Shown here: piece after piece, positions 48,910 to 59,374 of the stretch
Layout: each line of letters begins with the position of its first letter
Position numbering within the stretch: the first letter of the stretch is position 1
Source: Actinokineospora xionganensis
Lineage (GTDB): Bacteria; Actinomycetota; Actinomycetes; Mycobacteriales; Pseudonocardiaceae
Direction of reading: 5' to 3'
DNA length: 64,000 nt
NCBI RefSeq assembly: GCF_014323725.1
Contig: NZ_JABVED010000001.1
Coordinates: 664,505-728,504 of the forward strand
Translations under genes and position numbers: made by a program
Notes under the pieces: model-generated
Database searches by the model: none
What the model was told of the DNA's origin: nothing
The model's input: the letters and a program-made list of their open reading frames with translations, nothing else

Positions 48910-49521
48910 TCAGCCGACGGAGCCATCGGCCCGCAGGGTCGCGAAATGCTCGTTGAGCATCCGATTGGCCCGACGCCGCAGCCGGTCTCGGGTATCGGGG
49001 TCCGATCCGGACAGCAAACCCATGCCCGCCACCAGCGTGACGAGCCTGCTGACCTCGTGGCGCAGGTCGAGGTCGACGCGAAGTTCGCCGTTGTCGACGG
49101 CCTCTTTGAGGTGTCGGTGGGCGAGCTCTCCCCAGGCGCGGTAGCCCGCTCCGAACCCGCCCGCGGTCGGCGAGCGCTGCGGGTCGTCGGACCAGAAGGC
49201 GAGCCAGATCCGCCAGATCGCGACGCCGTCCGCGTCGGTGGGGAGCAGTCCCAAAGCCGCCCGTTTGACCGCGGCCAGGCCCCGTCCGCGGCCCACCGCG
49301 GCCCGGACCCGCTCGGCCGCGAGTCTGCCGTTGTGGCGCTGGATGGCGCCCATCAACTCGGCTTTGTCCTCGAAGTAGTGCGTGACGGACCCGGTGGTGA
49401 CCCCGGCCTCGGCCGCGATGGTGCGCATCGTGGCCGCCGCCGCGCCCTGGGTGCTGATCAGCCGCCACCCCGCGGCGATGATCAGCTCGCGACTTCGTGG
49501 ATCCCGGATCTGTCGTGCCAC
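48910..49521 (-). CDS. TetR family regulator, divergent from the yrbE-mce operon
   Basis: This 203-residue TetR protein has the HTH at about 9-55 (RELIIAAGWRLISTQG, ATMRTIAAEAGVTTGSVTHYFEDKAEL) and an aromatic-rich effector domain (GVAIWRIWLAFWSDDPQRS). GGAGGTGA precedes the GTG at 49521. It is divergent from the mce operon across about 100 bases and is its likely repressor, much as KstR or Mce regulators act in mycobacteria. The ligand is unknown. Confidence 0.88.
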   Translation of the reverse strand: MARQIRDPRSRELIIAAGWRLISTQGAAAATMRTIAAEAGVTTGSVTHYFEDKAELMGAIQRHNGRLAAERVRAAVGRGRGLAAVKRAALGLLPTDADGVAIWRIWLAFWSDDPQRSPTAGGFGAGYRAWGELAHRHLKEAVDNGELRVDLDLRHEVSRLVTLVAGMGLLSGSDPDTRDRLRRRANRMLNEHFATLRADGSVG

Positions 49522-49552
49522 GACTTCACCTCCGACGACTCCTGGGCATAAC

Positions 49553-49600
49553 GACCGTTCCGTAACCAACGATACGTAACGCTCGTTGTGACTTGACACG
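49553..49600. promoter_or_regulatory. Regulatory region of the mce operon and tetR
   Basis: CGTAAC occurs twice in direct orientation (49561-49566 and 49575-49580, 14 bases apart), and AACGA (49568-49572) is mirrored by TCGTT (49583-49587). This A/T-richer cluster lies between the divergent genes and is the likely TetR binding region. Confidence 0.5.
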
Positions 49601-49623
49601 CATCGGCGAAGGAGGCTCAGCGA

Positions 49624-50433
49624 GTGCTCTTGGAGACACCGCCCTCACGCGGGCCGGTGGCCGACGCCGCCCTGCAGATCGGGCACATGCTCGACTTCGC
49701 GGTCCTCACCCTGCTCGCCGGCCTGCGGTCGCTGCGCTACCGGCGCTTCCCGTGGCGTGAGTGTGTGCACCAGATGTGGTTCCTGGCCACGGTCACCACG
49801 CTGCCCGCCGTGCTGGTGACCGTCCCGCTCGGGGTGATGGTCGCGGTCAACATCGGCTCGCTGGCTGGCCAGCTCGGCGCCCAGGGATACGGCGGCGCGG
49901 TGGTCGCGTTCGTCATCGTCGGGCAGGCGGCGCCGCTGATCTGCGCGCTGATGATCTCCGGGGTCGGTGGCTCGGCGATCTGCGCCGACCTCGGCTCGCG
50001 CAAGATCCGCGAGGAGACCGACGCGCTGGAAGTCATGGGCGTGTCCACCGTCGAGCGCCTCGCGGTGCCCAGGGTGGTCGCCGCGACCGTGGTCACCGTG
50101 CTGCTCAACGGGGTGGTGATGGCCGTCGGGATCGGCGTGAGCTTCGCCTTCCAGGTGATCGCCCTGGACAACTCCCCCGGCAGCTTCCTCGGCGCGCTCA
50201 CCGAGTTCTCCCGCCTGTCGGACTTCATGGTCGCCGAGATCAAGGCCGCCGCGTTCGCCGTCTGCGCCGCCATCGTCGCCTGCTACAAGGGCCTCACCGT
50301 GAAGGGCGGGCCCAGCGGGGTCGGCGACGCGGTCAACGAGGCCGTCGTGCTCGCGTTCGTGCTGGTCTTCATCGTCAATGTGGTGGTCACCGAGCTCTAC
50401 ACGGTGATCGTCCCGGCTCGGGGGGCCTACTGA
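49624..50433 (+). CDS. YrbE/MlaE permease subunit A of the Mce importer
   Basis: This 269-residue membrane protein has six transmembrane helices and the MlaE signature REETDALEVMGVSTVERLAVPR. It forms the inner-membrane permease of the Mce lipid importer with the next gene. The GTG follows GGAGGC. Its stop overlaps the next ATG by one base (TGATG). It is the first gene of a nine-gene operon. Confidence 0.93.
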   Translation: MLLETPPSRGPVADAALQIGHMLDFAVLTLLAGLRSLRYRRFPWRECVHQMWFLATVTTLPAVLVTVPLGVMVAVNIGSLAGQLGAQGYGGAVVAFVIVGQAAPLICALMISGVGGSAICADLGSRKIREETDALEVMGVSTVERLAVPRVVAATVVTVLLNGVVMAVGIGVSFAFQVIALDNSPGSFLGALTEFSRLSDFMVAEIKAAAFAVCAAIVACYKGLTVKGGPSGVGDAVNEAVVLAFVLVFIVNVVVTELYTVIVPARGAY

Positions 50434-51281
50434 TGGCGGGAACCGTGGTACGGCGCGGAAGCAGGCTGGTCCAGCCGGTCGCCGGCGGCCTGATCCGGCT
50501 CGGCGTCCAGGTCAGCTTCTACGCCTACGCGCTGGCCGCCGTCCCGCGCGCGGTCATCCACTACTGGCGGCACGTGGTCAAGCTGGTCGCCGAGGTGAGC
50601 TTCGGCCGGGCGTCGCTGCTCGCGGGAGGCGGCACGATCGGCGTCGTCTTCGCCATGTCGTTCGTCTCCGCGACCCAACTCGGCCTGGAGGGCTACCGCG
50701 GCCTCGACCTGATCGGCCTGACCCCGATGTCCGGCCTGATGACCGCGCTGGTCAACACCCGCGAGCTGGCGCCCCTGGTGGCCGGGATCGCGCTGGCGGC
50801 GAAGGTCGGCACCGGCTTCACCGCGCAGCTGGGCGCGATGCGCATCAGCGACGAGGTCGACGCGCTCGAGGTCATGGCGATCCCGTCGATGACGTTCCTG
50901 GTCAGCACCCGGATCGCGGCCGCGTTCATCGCGGTGATCCCGCTGTATCTGATCGGGCTGTTCGCCTCCTACCTGGCGACCAACGTCGCGGTGGTGTCGA
51001 TCAACGGCCAGTCCCAGGGCACGTACGACTTCTACTTCCACCTGATGCTCACCCCAGGCGACGTCCTCAAGTCGCTGCTCAAGGTGCTGATCTTCGCGGT
51101 GATCATCACCCTCGTGCACTGCTTCTACGGCTACACGGCCACCGGCGGGCCCGAGGGAGTCGGCCGCGCGGCGGGGGCGGCCTTGCGCACGAGCATCGTG
51201 ACCCTGGCGGTCGCGGACATGCTGCTGTCGTTCACTTTCTGGGGTCTGCACCCGTCGCTTCCCGGTCTGGGGGTGCAGTGA
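50433..51281 (+). CDS. YrbE/MlaE permease subunit B of the Mce importer
   Basis: This 282-residue paralogue of the preceding permease carries MRISDEVDALEVMAIPSMTFL, the MlaE signature, and LMTALVNTRELAPLVAGIALAAK. Paired YrbE proteins build the hetero-permease of actinobacterial Mce systems. Its stop overlaps the MceA ATG (TGATG). The ATPase (MceG/Mkl) is not in the window and is normally encoded elsewhere. Confidence 0.93.
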   Translation: MAGTVVRRGSRLVQPVAGGLIRLGVQVSFYAYALAAVPRAVIHYWRHVVKLVAEVSFGRASLLAGGGTIGVVFAMSFVSATQLGLEGYRGLDLIGLTPMSGLMTALVNTRELAPLVAGIALAAKVGTGFTAQLGAMRISDEVDALEVMAIPSMTFLVSTRIAAAFIAVIPLYLIGLFASYLATNVAVVSINGQSQGTYDFYFHLMLTPGDVLKSLLKVLIFAVIITLVHCFYGYTATGGPEGVGRAAGAALRTSIVTLAVADMLLSFTFWGLHPSLPGLGVQ

Positions 51282-52522
51282 TGCCGGACCTCACCCGAGG
51301 CGGAGTCAGCCGCACGAGCCTGCTGCTGCGCGGGATCGCGGGCGTGACCGCGCTCGCCGCCGTCTCCGTGCTCACCCTGATCAACAGCGCGGGCGGGTTC
51401 ACGTCGGAACCCGAGATCACCGCGGTGCTGCCCGCGGCGAGCGGCCCGATCCAGGACAACGTGCCGGTGCAGTACCGGGGGGTGCCGATCGGCCGGGTCG
51501 TCGACATCCGGCCGGGAACCGACAGCGCCACGCTGACCCTGCGGATCAAGGACGGCCAACTCGACCGCATCCCCGACGGAGTCCAGGCCCGCCTGTTGCC
51601 CCGCACCCTGTTCGGCGACCAGTACCTCGACCTCGCCGTCCCGCAGGGCCAGGCGTCGGCGGGCACGCTGCGGCGGGGCGCGGCGCTGCGGCCGGACACC
51701 TCGGCGCAGACCGTGCAGCTGTATGTGGCCTACACCAAGCTCTACGACCTCATCACCGCCCTGGAGCCGGCGAAGATCCAGGTCGCGCTCGGCGCGGTGG
51801 CCGACCTGCTGCGGGGTCGCGGCGGCGAGTACGGCCGGATGATCGACGAGGCCGCCACCCTGGTAAACGGGTCCCGGCCACTGGTCGACTCGCTCGGCGA
51901 CACCGTCACCGAGGTCGCGGGCATCACCCGGCAGCTGGCCGCGAGCGCGCCGGACCTGCTGGCCACCCTCGACAACGCCGTCGCGCTCTCCCGCACGGTG
52001 GTGGACAAGCAGCACAACCTCGCCGCCCTGCTCGTCGGCGGCGGCCAGGTCGCCGACCAGGCTCAGCGGATGCTCACCGACAACTCCGGCCGGTTCATCC
52101 AGCTGGTGCGCACGACCGCGCCGGTGACCAAGGTGATCGGCGGCCGACCCGAGTTGCTCGGCAGGATGCTCGACAGCACCAACGGCTTCCTCGAAGCCGC
52201 CAACCGCGGGTTCTCCACCGGGCGGCTCAAGATCCGGGTCGCGATCACGATGGACCAGCCGTACCCGTACACGCCGGCCGACTGCCCGCGCTATCCCGGC
52301 CTGGCCGGGCCGAACTGCGGGCAGGCGGTGCCCGAGGCGTCGAGCGGGACCACCGGGCCGGTCGGGAGCCCCCAGGAGCAGCAGACCCTGCAGCAGCTAC
52401 TTCCCTATCTGCCAACGGATACACCGCCCATCGGCCCCCTGCCCGAGCGGTCGGCCCAGCCGGACTTGTTCAGCCTGCTGCTGGGTCCGCTCGTGCGCGG
52501 AAACCAGGTGATGATCCGGTGA
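51281..52522 (+). CDS. MceA protein
   Basis: This 413-residue protein has one N-terminal membrane helix (LLLRGIAGVTALAAVSVLTLI), the MCE domain (VPVQYRGVPIGRVVDIRPG) and a long helical tail with a Pro-rich end. MCE proteins form a hetero-hexameric channel carrying lipids across the periplasm-like space to the YrbE permease. The first of six. ATG 51281 is chosen for its overlap with the permease stop; a GTG lies one codon upstream. Confidence 0.92.
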   Translation: MPDLTRGGVSRTSLLLRGIAGVTALAAVSVLTLINSAGGFTSEPEITAVLPAASGPIQDNVPVQYRGVPIGRVVDIRPGTDSATLTLRIKDGQLDRIPDGVQARLLPRTLFGDQYLDLAVPQGQASAGTLRRGAALRPDTSAQTVQLYVAYTKLYDLITALEPAKIQVALGAVADLLRGRGGEYGRMIDEAATLVNGSRPLVDSLGDTVTEVAGITRQLAASAPDLLATLDNAVALSRTVVDKQHNLAALLVGGGQVADQAQRMLTDNSGRFIQLVRTTAPVTKVIGGRPELLGRMLDSTNGFLEAANRGFSTGRLKIRVAITMDQPYPYTPADCPRYPGLAGPNCGQAVPEASSGTTGPVGSPQEQQTLQQLLPYLPTDTPPIGPLPERSAQPDLFSLLLGPLVRGNQVMIR

Positions 52523-53520
52523 AGATGACCGCCGTCTCGATGAAGCTCGCGCTCTACATCGTGGTCGCCGTCCTCGCGGGCGTGGTCGTGGTCAACACGC
52601 TGACCGACCCGATCGGACACGACACCGACGACTACCACGCCGTGTTCACCGACGCCGCCGGGCTGATCAACGGCAGCGACATCACGATCGCCGGCGTGCG
52701 GGTCGGCACGGTCAGCGGGGTACGGCTGGAGAACGGACTGGCCACAGTGGACTTCGACCTGCGTGAGGACCAGCGAATCCCGGCCGACGCGCGAGCGGTG
52801 ATCCGCTACGCCGACCTGCTCGGCGCCCGGGCGATCGCGATCGTGCCCGGTCCGGGCGGCGTGGGCGACCTGCCGCCGGGCTCGACCATCACGGTGGAGC
52901 GGACCGCGCCGGCGCTGGACATGACGTCGCTGTTCAACGGGTTCAAGCCGCTGTTCAACGCAATCGATCCGAAGGAGGTCAACCAGCTCGCGGGCGAACT
53001 CGTCGCGGTGTTCCAGGGCGAGTCGGGCACCATCGCGAGCCTGCTGCGGCATGTGGTGTCGGTGACCGCCACGATCAACGGCAAGGACCAGGTGATCGGC
53101 CAGGTGCTCGACAATCTCACGGCGGTGCTGGGCACGATCAACAGCCACCGCGACGATCTCGAAGCCCTCCTCGACGGACTGGCCACCCTGACCGACAACG
53201 TCGCCGCGAGCCGGGACCAGATCGCGGCGGCGCTTGATTCGGGCGCCCAGTTGGCGGGCACGCTCTCGGATCTCCTCGGCGACCTCACCCCGACCCTGAC
53301 CCGAGATGTCCGCTCGGTCGACGCCCTCGCCCAGACGCTCCTGCGCAACTCCGACGGCATCGACGCGGCCCTCGCGGCCGCGCCCGCGTTCTTCGCCGAC
53401 CTGAACCGGGCAGGCGATTACGGGTCGTGGATCAACATCTACATCTGCAACCTCAGCGTCACCCTCGCCGCCACCCCGACCGATCTCGGCGTCGGCCCGC
53501 ATTCGGCGGTGTGCCGATGA
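52519..53520 (+). CDS. MceB protein
   Basis: This 333-residue MCE protein has a membrane helix (KLALYIVVAVLAGVVVVNTL), the MCE domain (DAAGLINGSDITIAGVRVGT, then VSGVRLENGLATVDFDL), and a helical tail with Asn/Asp heptads ending in Cys residues (YICN, AVCR). Its GTG overlaps the MceA stop by four bases. Structural subunit of the lipid channel. Confidence 0.92.
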   Translation: MKMTAVSMKLALYIVVAVLAGVVVVNTLTDPIGHDTDDYHAVFTDAAGLINGSDITIAGVRVGTVSGVRLENGLATVDFDLREDQRIPADARAVIRYADLLGARAIAIVPGPGGVGDLPPGSTITVERTAPALDMTSLFNGFKPLFNAIDPKEVNQLAGELVAVFQGESGTIASLLRHVVSVTATINGKDQVIGQVLDNLTAVLGTINSHRDDLEALLDGLATLTDNVAASRDQIAAALDSGAQLAGTLSDLLGDLTPTLTRDVRSVDALAQTLLRNSDGIDAALAAAPAFFADLNRAGDYGSWINIYICNLSVTLAATPTDLGVGPHSAVCR

Positions 53521-54500
53521 GACACCGCAACCCCATGATCACCGGCGCCCTCGCGGGCGCGGTCCTGTTCGCACTCGTCGCCGCCGCCGTGATCGCACCC
53601 AAGCTGGTGTTCCTGGCTCGCACCAACGACTACACCGCCGAGTTCGCCAACGCCGCCGGGCTTACCGCCCACGACCAGGTCTACGTCGCGGGCGTGCCCT
53701 CCGGGCGGGTCACCGAGGTGAGCCTGGCGGGCGACCGGGTCCACGTGAGGTTCCGACTCGACAACGACCAGCCGCTCGGCGAGGGCTCCAGCGCGTCGAT
53801 CAAGCTGCTCACCATCCTCGGCACCCGTTACCTCAGCGTGCAGCCCGCTGGTGGCGGCAGGCTCGACGAGGACGCGGTCATCCCGCTGGAACGCACGTCG
53901 GTGCCCTACAGCCTCGACGAGCTCGCGGGCGCCGCCACCGGCGCGGTCGAGCAGCTCGACTTGGCCGCGCTGCAGAAGATGGTCCACACGATGCGCGAGG
54001 TCATCCCGCAGGACCCGGGGTTGGTGAACAACGCGCTGACCGGAGTCGCCGCGGCCTCGGACCTGATCGCCCGTCGCGACCAGCAGTTCGACCAATTGCT
54101 TGAAGCGACCAAGACCGTCACCGGCGATCTCCTCAGCCAGCGCGACACCCTGGTCTCCCTGGTCGGCGACGCCACGACCGTCGCCCAGCTGCTCGACTCG
54201 CGGCGGGCGGTGATCCGGCAGCTGATCGCCGACGTCGGTTCGTTGTCCGAGCAGCTGCGGAAGTTCCTCGCCGACAACGCCGAAGTCCTCGGTCCGCTGC
54301 TGAACCGCCTGCACGAGCTGGTGACCGCGATGTCGGCCAACGAGAAAGCCCTGTCGGACACGCTCACCCAGCTCGCTCCGACCAGCCGTTACCTCGCCAA
54401 CGCCACCGGAAACGGGCCGTGGGCTGACGTCGTGGGACCGGCCGGGCCGCTGCCGGACAACCTGCTGTGCGTGTCCGGACTCATCCTGGGGTGCCGATGA
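53517..54500 (+). CDS. MceC protein
   Basis: This 327-residue MCE protein has a membrane helix (GALAGAVLFALVAAAVIAP), the MCE domain (NAAGLTAHDQVYVAGVPSGR, then VTEVSLAGDRVHVRFRL) and a long helical tail ending in LLCVSGLILGCR. ATG 53517 overlaps the MceB stop. A conserved Cys pair occurs at the C-terminus as in neighbouring Mce proteins. Confidence 0.92.
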   Translation: MRHRNPMITGALAGAVLFALVAAAVIAPKLVFLARTNDYTAEFANAAGLTAHDQVYVAGVPSGRVTEVSLAGDRVHVRFRLDNDQPLGEGSSASIKLLTILGTRYLSVQPAGGGRLDEDAVIPLERTSVPYSLDELAGAATGAVEQLDLAALQKMVHTMREVIPQDPGLVNNALTGVAAASDLIARRDQQFDQLLEATKTVTGDLLSQRDTLVSLVGDATTVAQLLDSRRAVIRQLIADVGSLSEQLRKFLADNAEVLGPLLNRLHELVTAMSANEKALSDTLTQLAPTSRYLANATGNGPWADVVGPAGPLPDNLLCVSGLILGCR

Positions 54501-55564
54501 AGAGCCGACTTGCCGCCGTGCTGACCGGGGTGTGCGTGTTCACCCTGCTGGCCGCGGGCGCGTGGCTGACGTTCAAACCCGGTGCGGTGCTGCGGGTCTC
54601 GGCCGACTTCACCGCCGCCGACCAGGTCTACCCGGGCAACCGGGTGGCGATCCTGGGCGTGCCGGTGGGCACGGTCGAGTCGGTCACGCCGATGGGCTCG
54701 GTGGTTCGGGTGACGATGGCCCTGCCCGGCGAAACCCGGATCCCGGACAGCGCGCAGGCCTACATCATGAGCCCGCAGGTCGTCAGCGACCGGTTCGTCG
54801 AGCTGAGCCCGCCCTACCGGACCGGTGCCGAACTGCGCGAGGGCGCGGTGATCCCGGTGCAGCGAACGCACGCGCCGATCAAGTGGGACCAATTGGTCGG
54901 GGCGATGGACACGCTCGCCACGGCGCTGGGACCGAACGGCGCCGACAAGGACGGCGACCTGACCGCGCTGCTGCACTCCGCGGCGGTCACCGCGAAAGGC
55001 AACGGGCTCGCCCTGCGCGACGCGGTCACGAAGATCAGCCAGGCGACCGGCCTGCTCGCGGGCGACACGGGCGACCTGGGCGCGGTGCTGGGCAACGTCG
55101 ACAAGCTCGTCCAGGTGTTGGCCGACCACAAGGCGGAGATCGCCACGCTGACCCAGGTGGTCGGCAGGCTCGGAACGGATCTCACGACCGAACGGGACGG
55201 GATCTCGAAGACGATCGGCGACCTGTCGGCCGTCCTGTCCGAAGTGGACAAACTGGTCCGGGCGCACGGCGGCGCTTTGAGCGAGGACCTGACGAACCTG
55301 GCCAACCTCACCGGAATGCTCGCCGCCCACCAACAGAACCTCGCCGAGACCCTCGATGTGCTGCCACTGGCGATGGGCAACACCGCGCGGGCGGTGTCAC
55401 CGGACGAACGGCTGCGCCTACGCATGGACATGTCCACCAACCTCAGCCAGTTCCCCGTCTCCGCGGCGCTCTGCCAGCGGCTGCCGGTGCCGCTGTGCTC
55501 CGGTCCGGGCCTGGTCAACCCGATCCCGCTGCCGCCTTCGGGCCTTCCCCTTGGCGGTGGCTGA
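54497..55564 (+). CDS. MceD protein
   Basis: This 355-residue MCE protein has a membrane helix (LAAVLTGVCVFTLLAAGAWL), the MCE domain (ADQVYPGNRVAILGVPVG, then TVESVTPMGSVVRVTMAL), and a helical tail (about 150-330) ending in a Pro-rich stretch. ATG 54497 overlaps the MceC stop by four bases, and its own stop overlaps the MceE start. Confidence 0.92.
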   Translation: MKSRLAAVLTGVCVFTLLAAGAWLTFKPGAVLRVSADFTAADQVYPGNRVAILGVPVGTVESVTPMGSVVRVTMALPGETRIPDSAQAYIMSPQVVSDRFVELSPPYRTGAELREGAVIPVQRTHAPIKWDQLVGAMDTLATALGPNGADKDGDLTALLHSAAVTAKGNGLALRDAVTKISQATGLLAGDTGDLGAVLGNVDKLVQVLADHKAEIATLTQVVGRLGTDLTTERDGISKTIGDLSAVLSEVDKLVRAHGGALSEDLTNLANLTGMLAAHQQNLAETLDVLPLAMGNTARAVSPDERLRLRMDMSTNLSQFPVSAALCQRLPVPLCSGPGLVNPIPLPPSGLPLGGG

Positions 55565-56577
55565 TGCGACGCCTGGGGCCCGCTGTGCTGACCGTGGCGC
55601 TGCTGAGCGGCTGCGGCCTGAGCATGCAGAACCTGCCCATCGGCCGCTCCCCCGACGGCCCGACCTACCACGTCACCGCGGTGTTCGCCGACGCCTCGAA
55701 CGTCCCGATCGGCGGCATGGTCAAGATCGGCCAGGCCACGGTCGGCCGCGTCTCCAGGATCGACACCCGCGACTTCCAGGCGGTGGTCGGCTTGGAGCTC
55801 ACCGCCGACACTGTGCTGCCGCCCGGCACGACGGCGCAGCTGCAGCTCACCTCCGCGCTGGGCGAGGAGTTCGTCGACCTGCGGCCACCGGCGACGCCGA
55901 CGCCCGGCGAGCCGCTGCGCGACGGCTCCGTCATCCCGCTGTCGGCGACTTCACGGGGGCCGGACGTGGAGAACATGCTGGCCGCGGTCGGCGGGCTGCT
56001 CAACGGCAGCGGCCTCGACCACGTGCGCACGATTGTGACCGAGCTGAACACGATGCTCGGCGGACGCGAGGACGAGGTCCGCGACCTGCTGCACCAACTC
56101 GACGCTGTGCTGGCCTCTCTCGACAGCCACGGCGCCCAGATCGCCGGGCTGATCGATTCGATGAACACCCTGGCCGCCGACACCGCCGCCCAGCGCCCCC
56201 TGCTGGAGGCCGCGCTCACCGACATCACACCCGCGCTGCAGGTGTTGATCTCACAGCGCGACCAGTTCACCGGACTGCTCACGAAGGTGACCGCGCTGAG
56301 CACGTCGGCGAACGGCATCCTCGGGGAGACCGGGCAGGCGTTCACCACCCAGCTCAGGCAGCTGCGGCCGGTCCTCGACTCGCTCAGCGCGTTCGACAAA
56401 CGCCTGGAGCCGACCCTCGCCCAGCTCACCAAATTCGGCGGTCTGCTCGACCGAGCGGTCCCCGGCGACTACCTCAAGGTCGACATGACGCTCGACGTGC
56501 CGAACTCGGTCCTGCGGCTGATCCAGTCGACCGGCGGGCTGCCGCTGCCCGTGCCGCTGGGAGGTGGGGTCCGGTGA
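55564..56577 (+). CDS. MceE lipoprotein
   Basis: This 337-residue MCE protein starts with a lipoprotein signal (VLTVALLSGC, lipid Cys17), as MceE proteins do, followed by the MCE domain (DASNVPIGGMVKIGQATVGR) and a helical tail. The lipid anchor, in place of a membrane helix, marks the fifth position of the operon. Its stop overlaps the next GTG. Confidence 0.93.
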   Translation: MRRLGPAVLTVALLSGCGLSMQNLPIGRSPDGPTYHVTAVFADASNVPIGGMVKIGQATVGRVSRIDTRDFQAVVGLELTADTVLPPGTTAQLQLTSALGEEFVDLRPPATPTPGEPLRDGSVIPLSATSRGPDVENMLAAVGGLLNGSGLDHVRTIVTELNTMLGGREDEVRDLLHQLDAVLASLDSHGAQIAGLIDSMNTLAADTAAQRPLLEAALTDITPALQVLISQRDQFTGLLTKVTALSTSANGILGETGQAFTTQLRQLRPVLDSLSAFDKRLEPTLAQLTKFGGLLDRAVPGDYLKVDMTLDVPNSVLRLIQSTGGLPLPVPLGGGVR

Positions 56578-57772
56578 ACCGCACGGTCGTCGTCCAGCTC
56601 GTCCTGTTCGCCGTGATGGGGCTCGCCGCCGGGCTCTACGTGGTGGACAACGTGCTCGGGCCACAGGCGTTCGGCACCCCGATGAAGGTGACCGTCCGAC
56701 TGCCCGACGCGGCGGGCCTGGCCCGCGAGTCGCAGGTGACCTACCGCGGTGTCGACGCGGGCACGGTCAGCTCCGTCGCCATCGACCCCGACGGCTTGGG
56801 CGTCACCCTCGAACTCACGCTCGACCCGGGTCTGCGGATTCCCGCCGACACCCAGGCCGTGATCAGCATGGACACGCCGGTCGCCATCCAGCACGTCGAC
56901 CTGCGGCCCACCCACGATCGGCCGCCGTACCTGACCGAGGGCAGCGTGATCCAGGCCAAGGACACGGCGGTGCCGCTGCCGCTGAACACCCTGCTCGTGC
57001 ACTTCATGGAACTCGCCGACAGCATCGACCCGGAGGACCTGCGGGTGCTCACCGACGCCCTGGCCACCGGACTCAGCGGAATGGGCCCGCAGCTGCGGCA
57101 GATCATGACCAACACGCAGACCCTGATGGACGCCCTGCGCGCCAACGATCCGATCCTGGTCAACCTGCTCACCAACGCCGACTCGGTGCTCGGCGCCGCG
57201 GACGGGCTGCCGAAGCTGGCCGCGGGCATGCGCGGGCTCACCGACCAGGTGCGGGCGCAGGACCCGGCGGTCCGCTCGATCCTCGACACCGCCCCCGGCT
57301 TCACCGCGACCCTGGCGCCGCTGATGGCGAACAACCAGCAGGCCGCGACCGCGCTGCTGGGGAACCTGCTGACGACCAGCCAGATCGTCAGCGTCCGGAT
57401 ACCCGCGCTGAAGGAGACGATGGTCGCGCTGCCCCTGGCACTCGACGCGCTGGCGAGCACCGCGCACGGCGACACCGTCGACATGTACCTCGTCGGCGCG
57501 CAGGGGCCGGTGTGCTTCAACGACACCGACCGCCGGACACCGACCGACACCTCCCCGCGTGACCCGCAGCTGGGCTGGCACTGTCAACCGGGCCCAGGGC
57601 TCTCGCAGCGCGGGGCGATGAACGCGCCGCGTCCGGTGGCGACGTACGACCCCGCGACCGGGCAGGGCAGCACCCCGTCCGGGGAGCGGTTCTCCGTGGG
57701 CGCGGGCGGCGGCCAGTCCGAGGTGCTCGGACCCCGTTCGTGGCAATCACTCTTCTTGCAGGGAGTCAGCTG

Positions 57773-57773
<1 letters not shown>
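56574..57773 (+). CDS. MceF protein
   Basis: This 399-residue MCE protein has a membrane helix (VVQLVLFAVMGLAAGLYVV), the MCE domain (DAAGLARESQVTYRGVDAGT, then VSSVAIDPDGLGVTLEL) and a long tail with Gln/Pro and Gly-rich end. GTG 56574 overlaps the MceE stop. It is the sixth and last MCE subunit. Two Cys (PVCFND, WHCQPG) near the end may pair. Confidence 0.92.
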
Positions 57774-58357
<584 letters not shown>

Positions 58358-58399
58358 ACGCGGGGCTTCAAAACGGCCGACCTGGGTATTGCTGATGGC

Positions 58400-59374
58400 A
58401 TGACTGTCTTCGGCTTCCATGCCTCGCATGAACAGGTCCATCCGCGGGCGCTGCTCGACGCCGCGGGCAGGGCCGAGCGGGTGGGGTTCCGGGCGGCGAT
58501 GTCCTCGGACCACTTCTCGCCGTGGAGCGCGCGGCAGGGCCACTCCGGGTTCGCCTGGTCGTGGCTGGGTGCGGCGCTGCAGGCGACGAGCCTGCCGTTC
58601 GGCGTGGTCAGCGCCCCCGGCCAGCGGTATCACCCGGCGGTCCTGGCGCAGGCGATCGGGACGCTGGGGGCGATGTTCCCCGACCGGTTCTGGGTGGCCC
58701 TGGGGTCCGGGGAGGCCAGCAACGAGCACATCACCGGCGACCGGTGGCCACGCAAGGACGTCCGCAACGCGCGCCTGCGCGAGTGCGTCGACGTCATCCG
58801 GGCACTGTTGGCGGGCGAGGAGGTCAGCCACGACGGGCTGGTGACAGTCGACCGGGCTCGGCTGTGGACGCTGCCGCAGACGCCACCGCCGCTGATCGGG
58901 GCCGCGGTGAGCGTGCAGACCGCCCGCTGGTGCGCGGACTGGGCGGACGGGCTGATCACCGTGGCGGGCCCGGAGGAGCACCTCAAGCGCATGATCGGCA
59001 CGTACCGCGACGCCGGGGGACGCGGCAAGGTGGCGCTGCAGGTCCACCTGTCGTGGGCGCCGGACGAGGACACCGCGCGGCACGTCGCGCACGAGCAGTG
59101 GCGCAGCAACGTGTTCGGGCCGCCGATGTCGTGGGACTGGGAGTCGGCCGAGCACTTCGACGCCGCCGCCCGGCACGTCACCGCGGACGACGTGGCGAAG
59201 GTCGTGAACGTCTCGGCCGACCTGGGCAGGCACATCGAGTGGCTGCGGTCCTACGCCGACCTCGGCTTCGACGAGATCTACCTGCACCACGTCGGGCAGC
59301 GCCAGGACGAGTTCATCGCCGCGTTCGGCGAGTCGGTGCTGCCGAAACTCGCGGAGGTGGGGTCGTGGAGCTGA
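58400..59374 (+). CDS. LLM-class flavin-dependent oxidoreductase (TIGR03885-like)
   Basis: This 324-residue protein matches the flavin-dependent luciferase-like family: FGFHASHEQVHPRALLDAAG, SSDHFSPWSARQGHSGFAWS, LGSGEASNEHITGDRWP and IYLHHVGQRQDEFIAAFGE. The family is probably non-F420 and its substrate is unknown. Its end overlaps the glycosidase start, so the two are co-translated. The Mce operon ends 42 bases upstream. Confidence 0.87.
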   Translation: MTVFGFHASHEQVHPRALLDAAGRAERVGFRAAMSSDHFSPWSARQGHSGFAWSWLGAALQATSLPFGVVSAPGQRYHPAVLAQAIGTLGAMFPDRFWVALGSGEASNEHITGDRWPRKDVRNARLRECVDVIRALLAGEEVSHDGLVTVDRARLWTLPQTPPPLIGAAVSVQTARWCADWADGLITVAGPEEHLKRMIGTYRDAGGRGKVALQVHLSWAPDEDTARHVAHEQWRSNVFGPPMSWDWESAEHFDAAARHVTADDVAKVVNVSADLGRHIEWLRSYADLGFDEIYLHHVGQRQDEFIAAFGESVLPKLAEVGSWS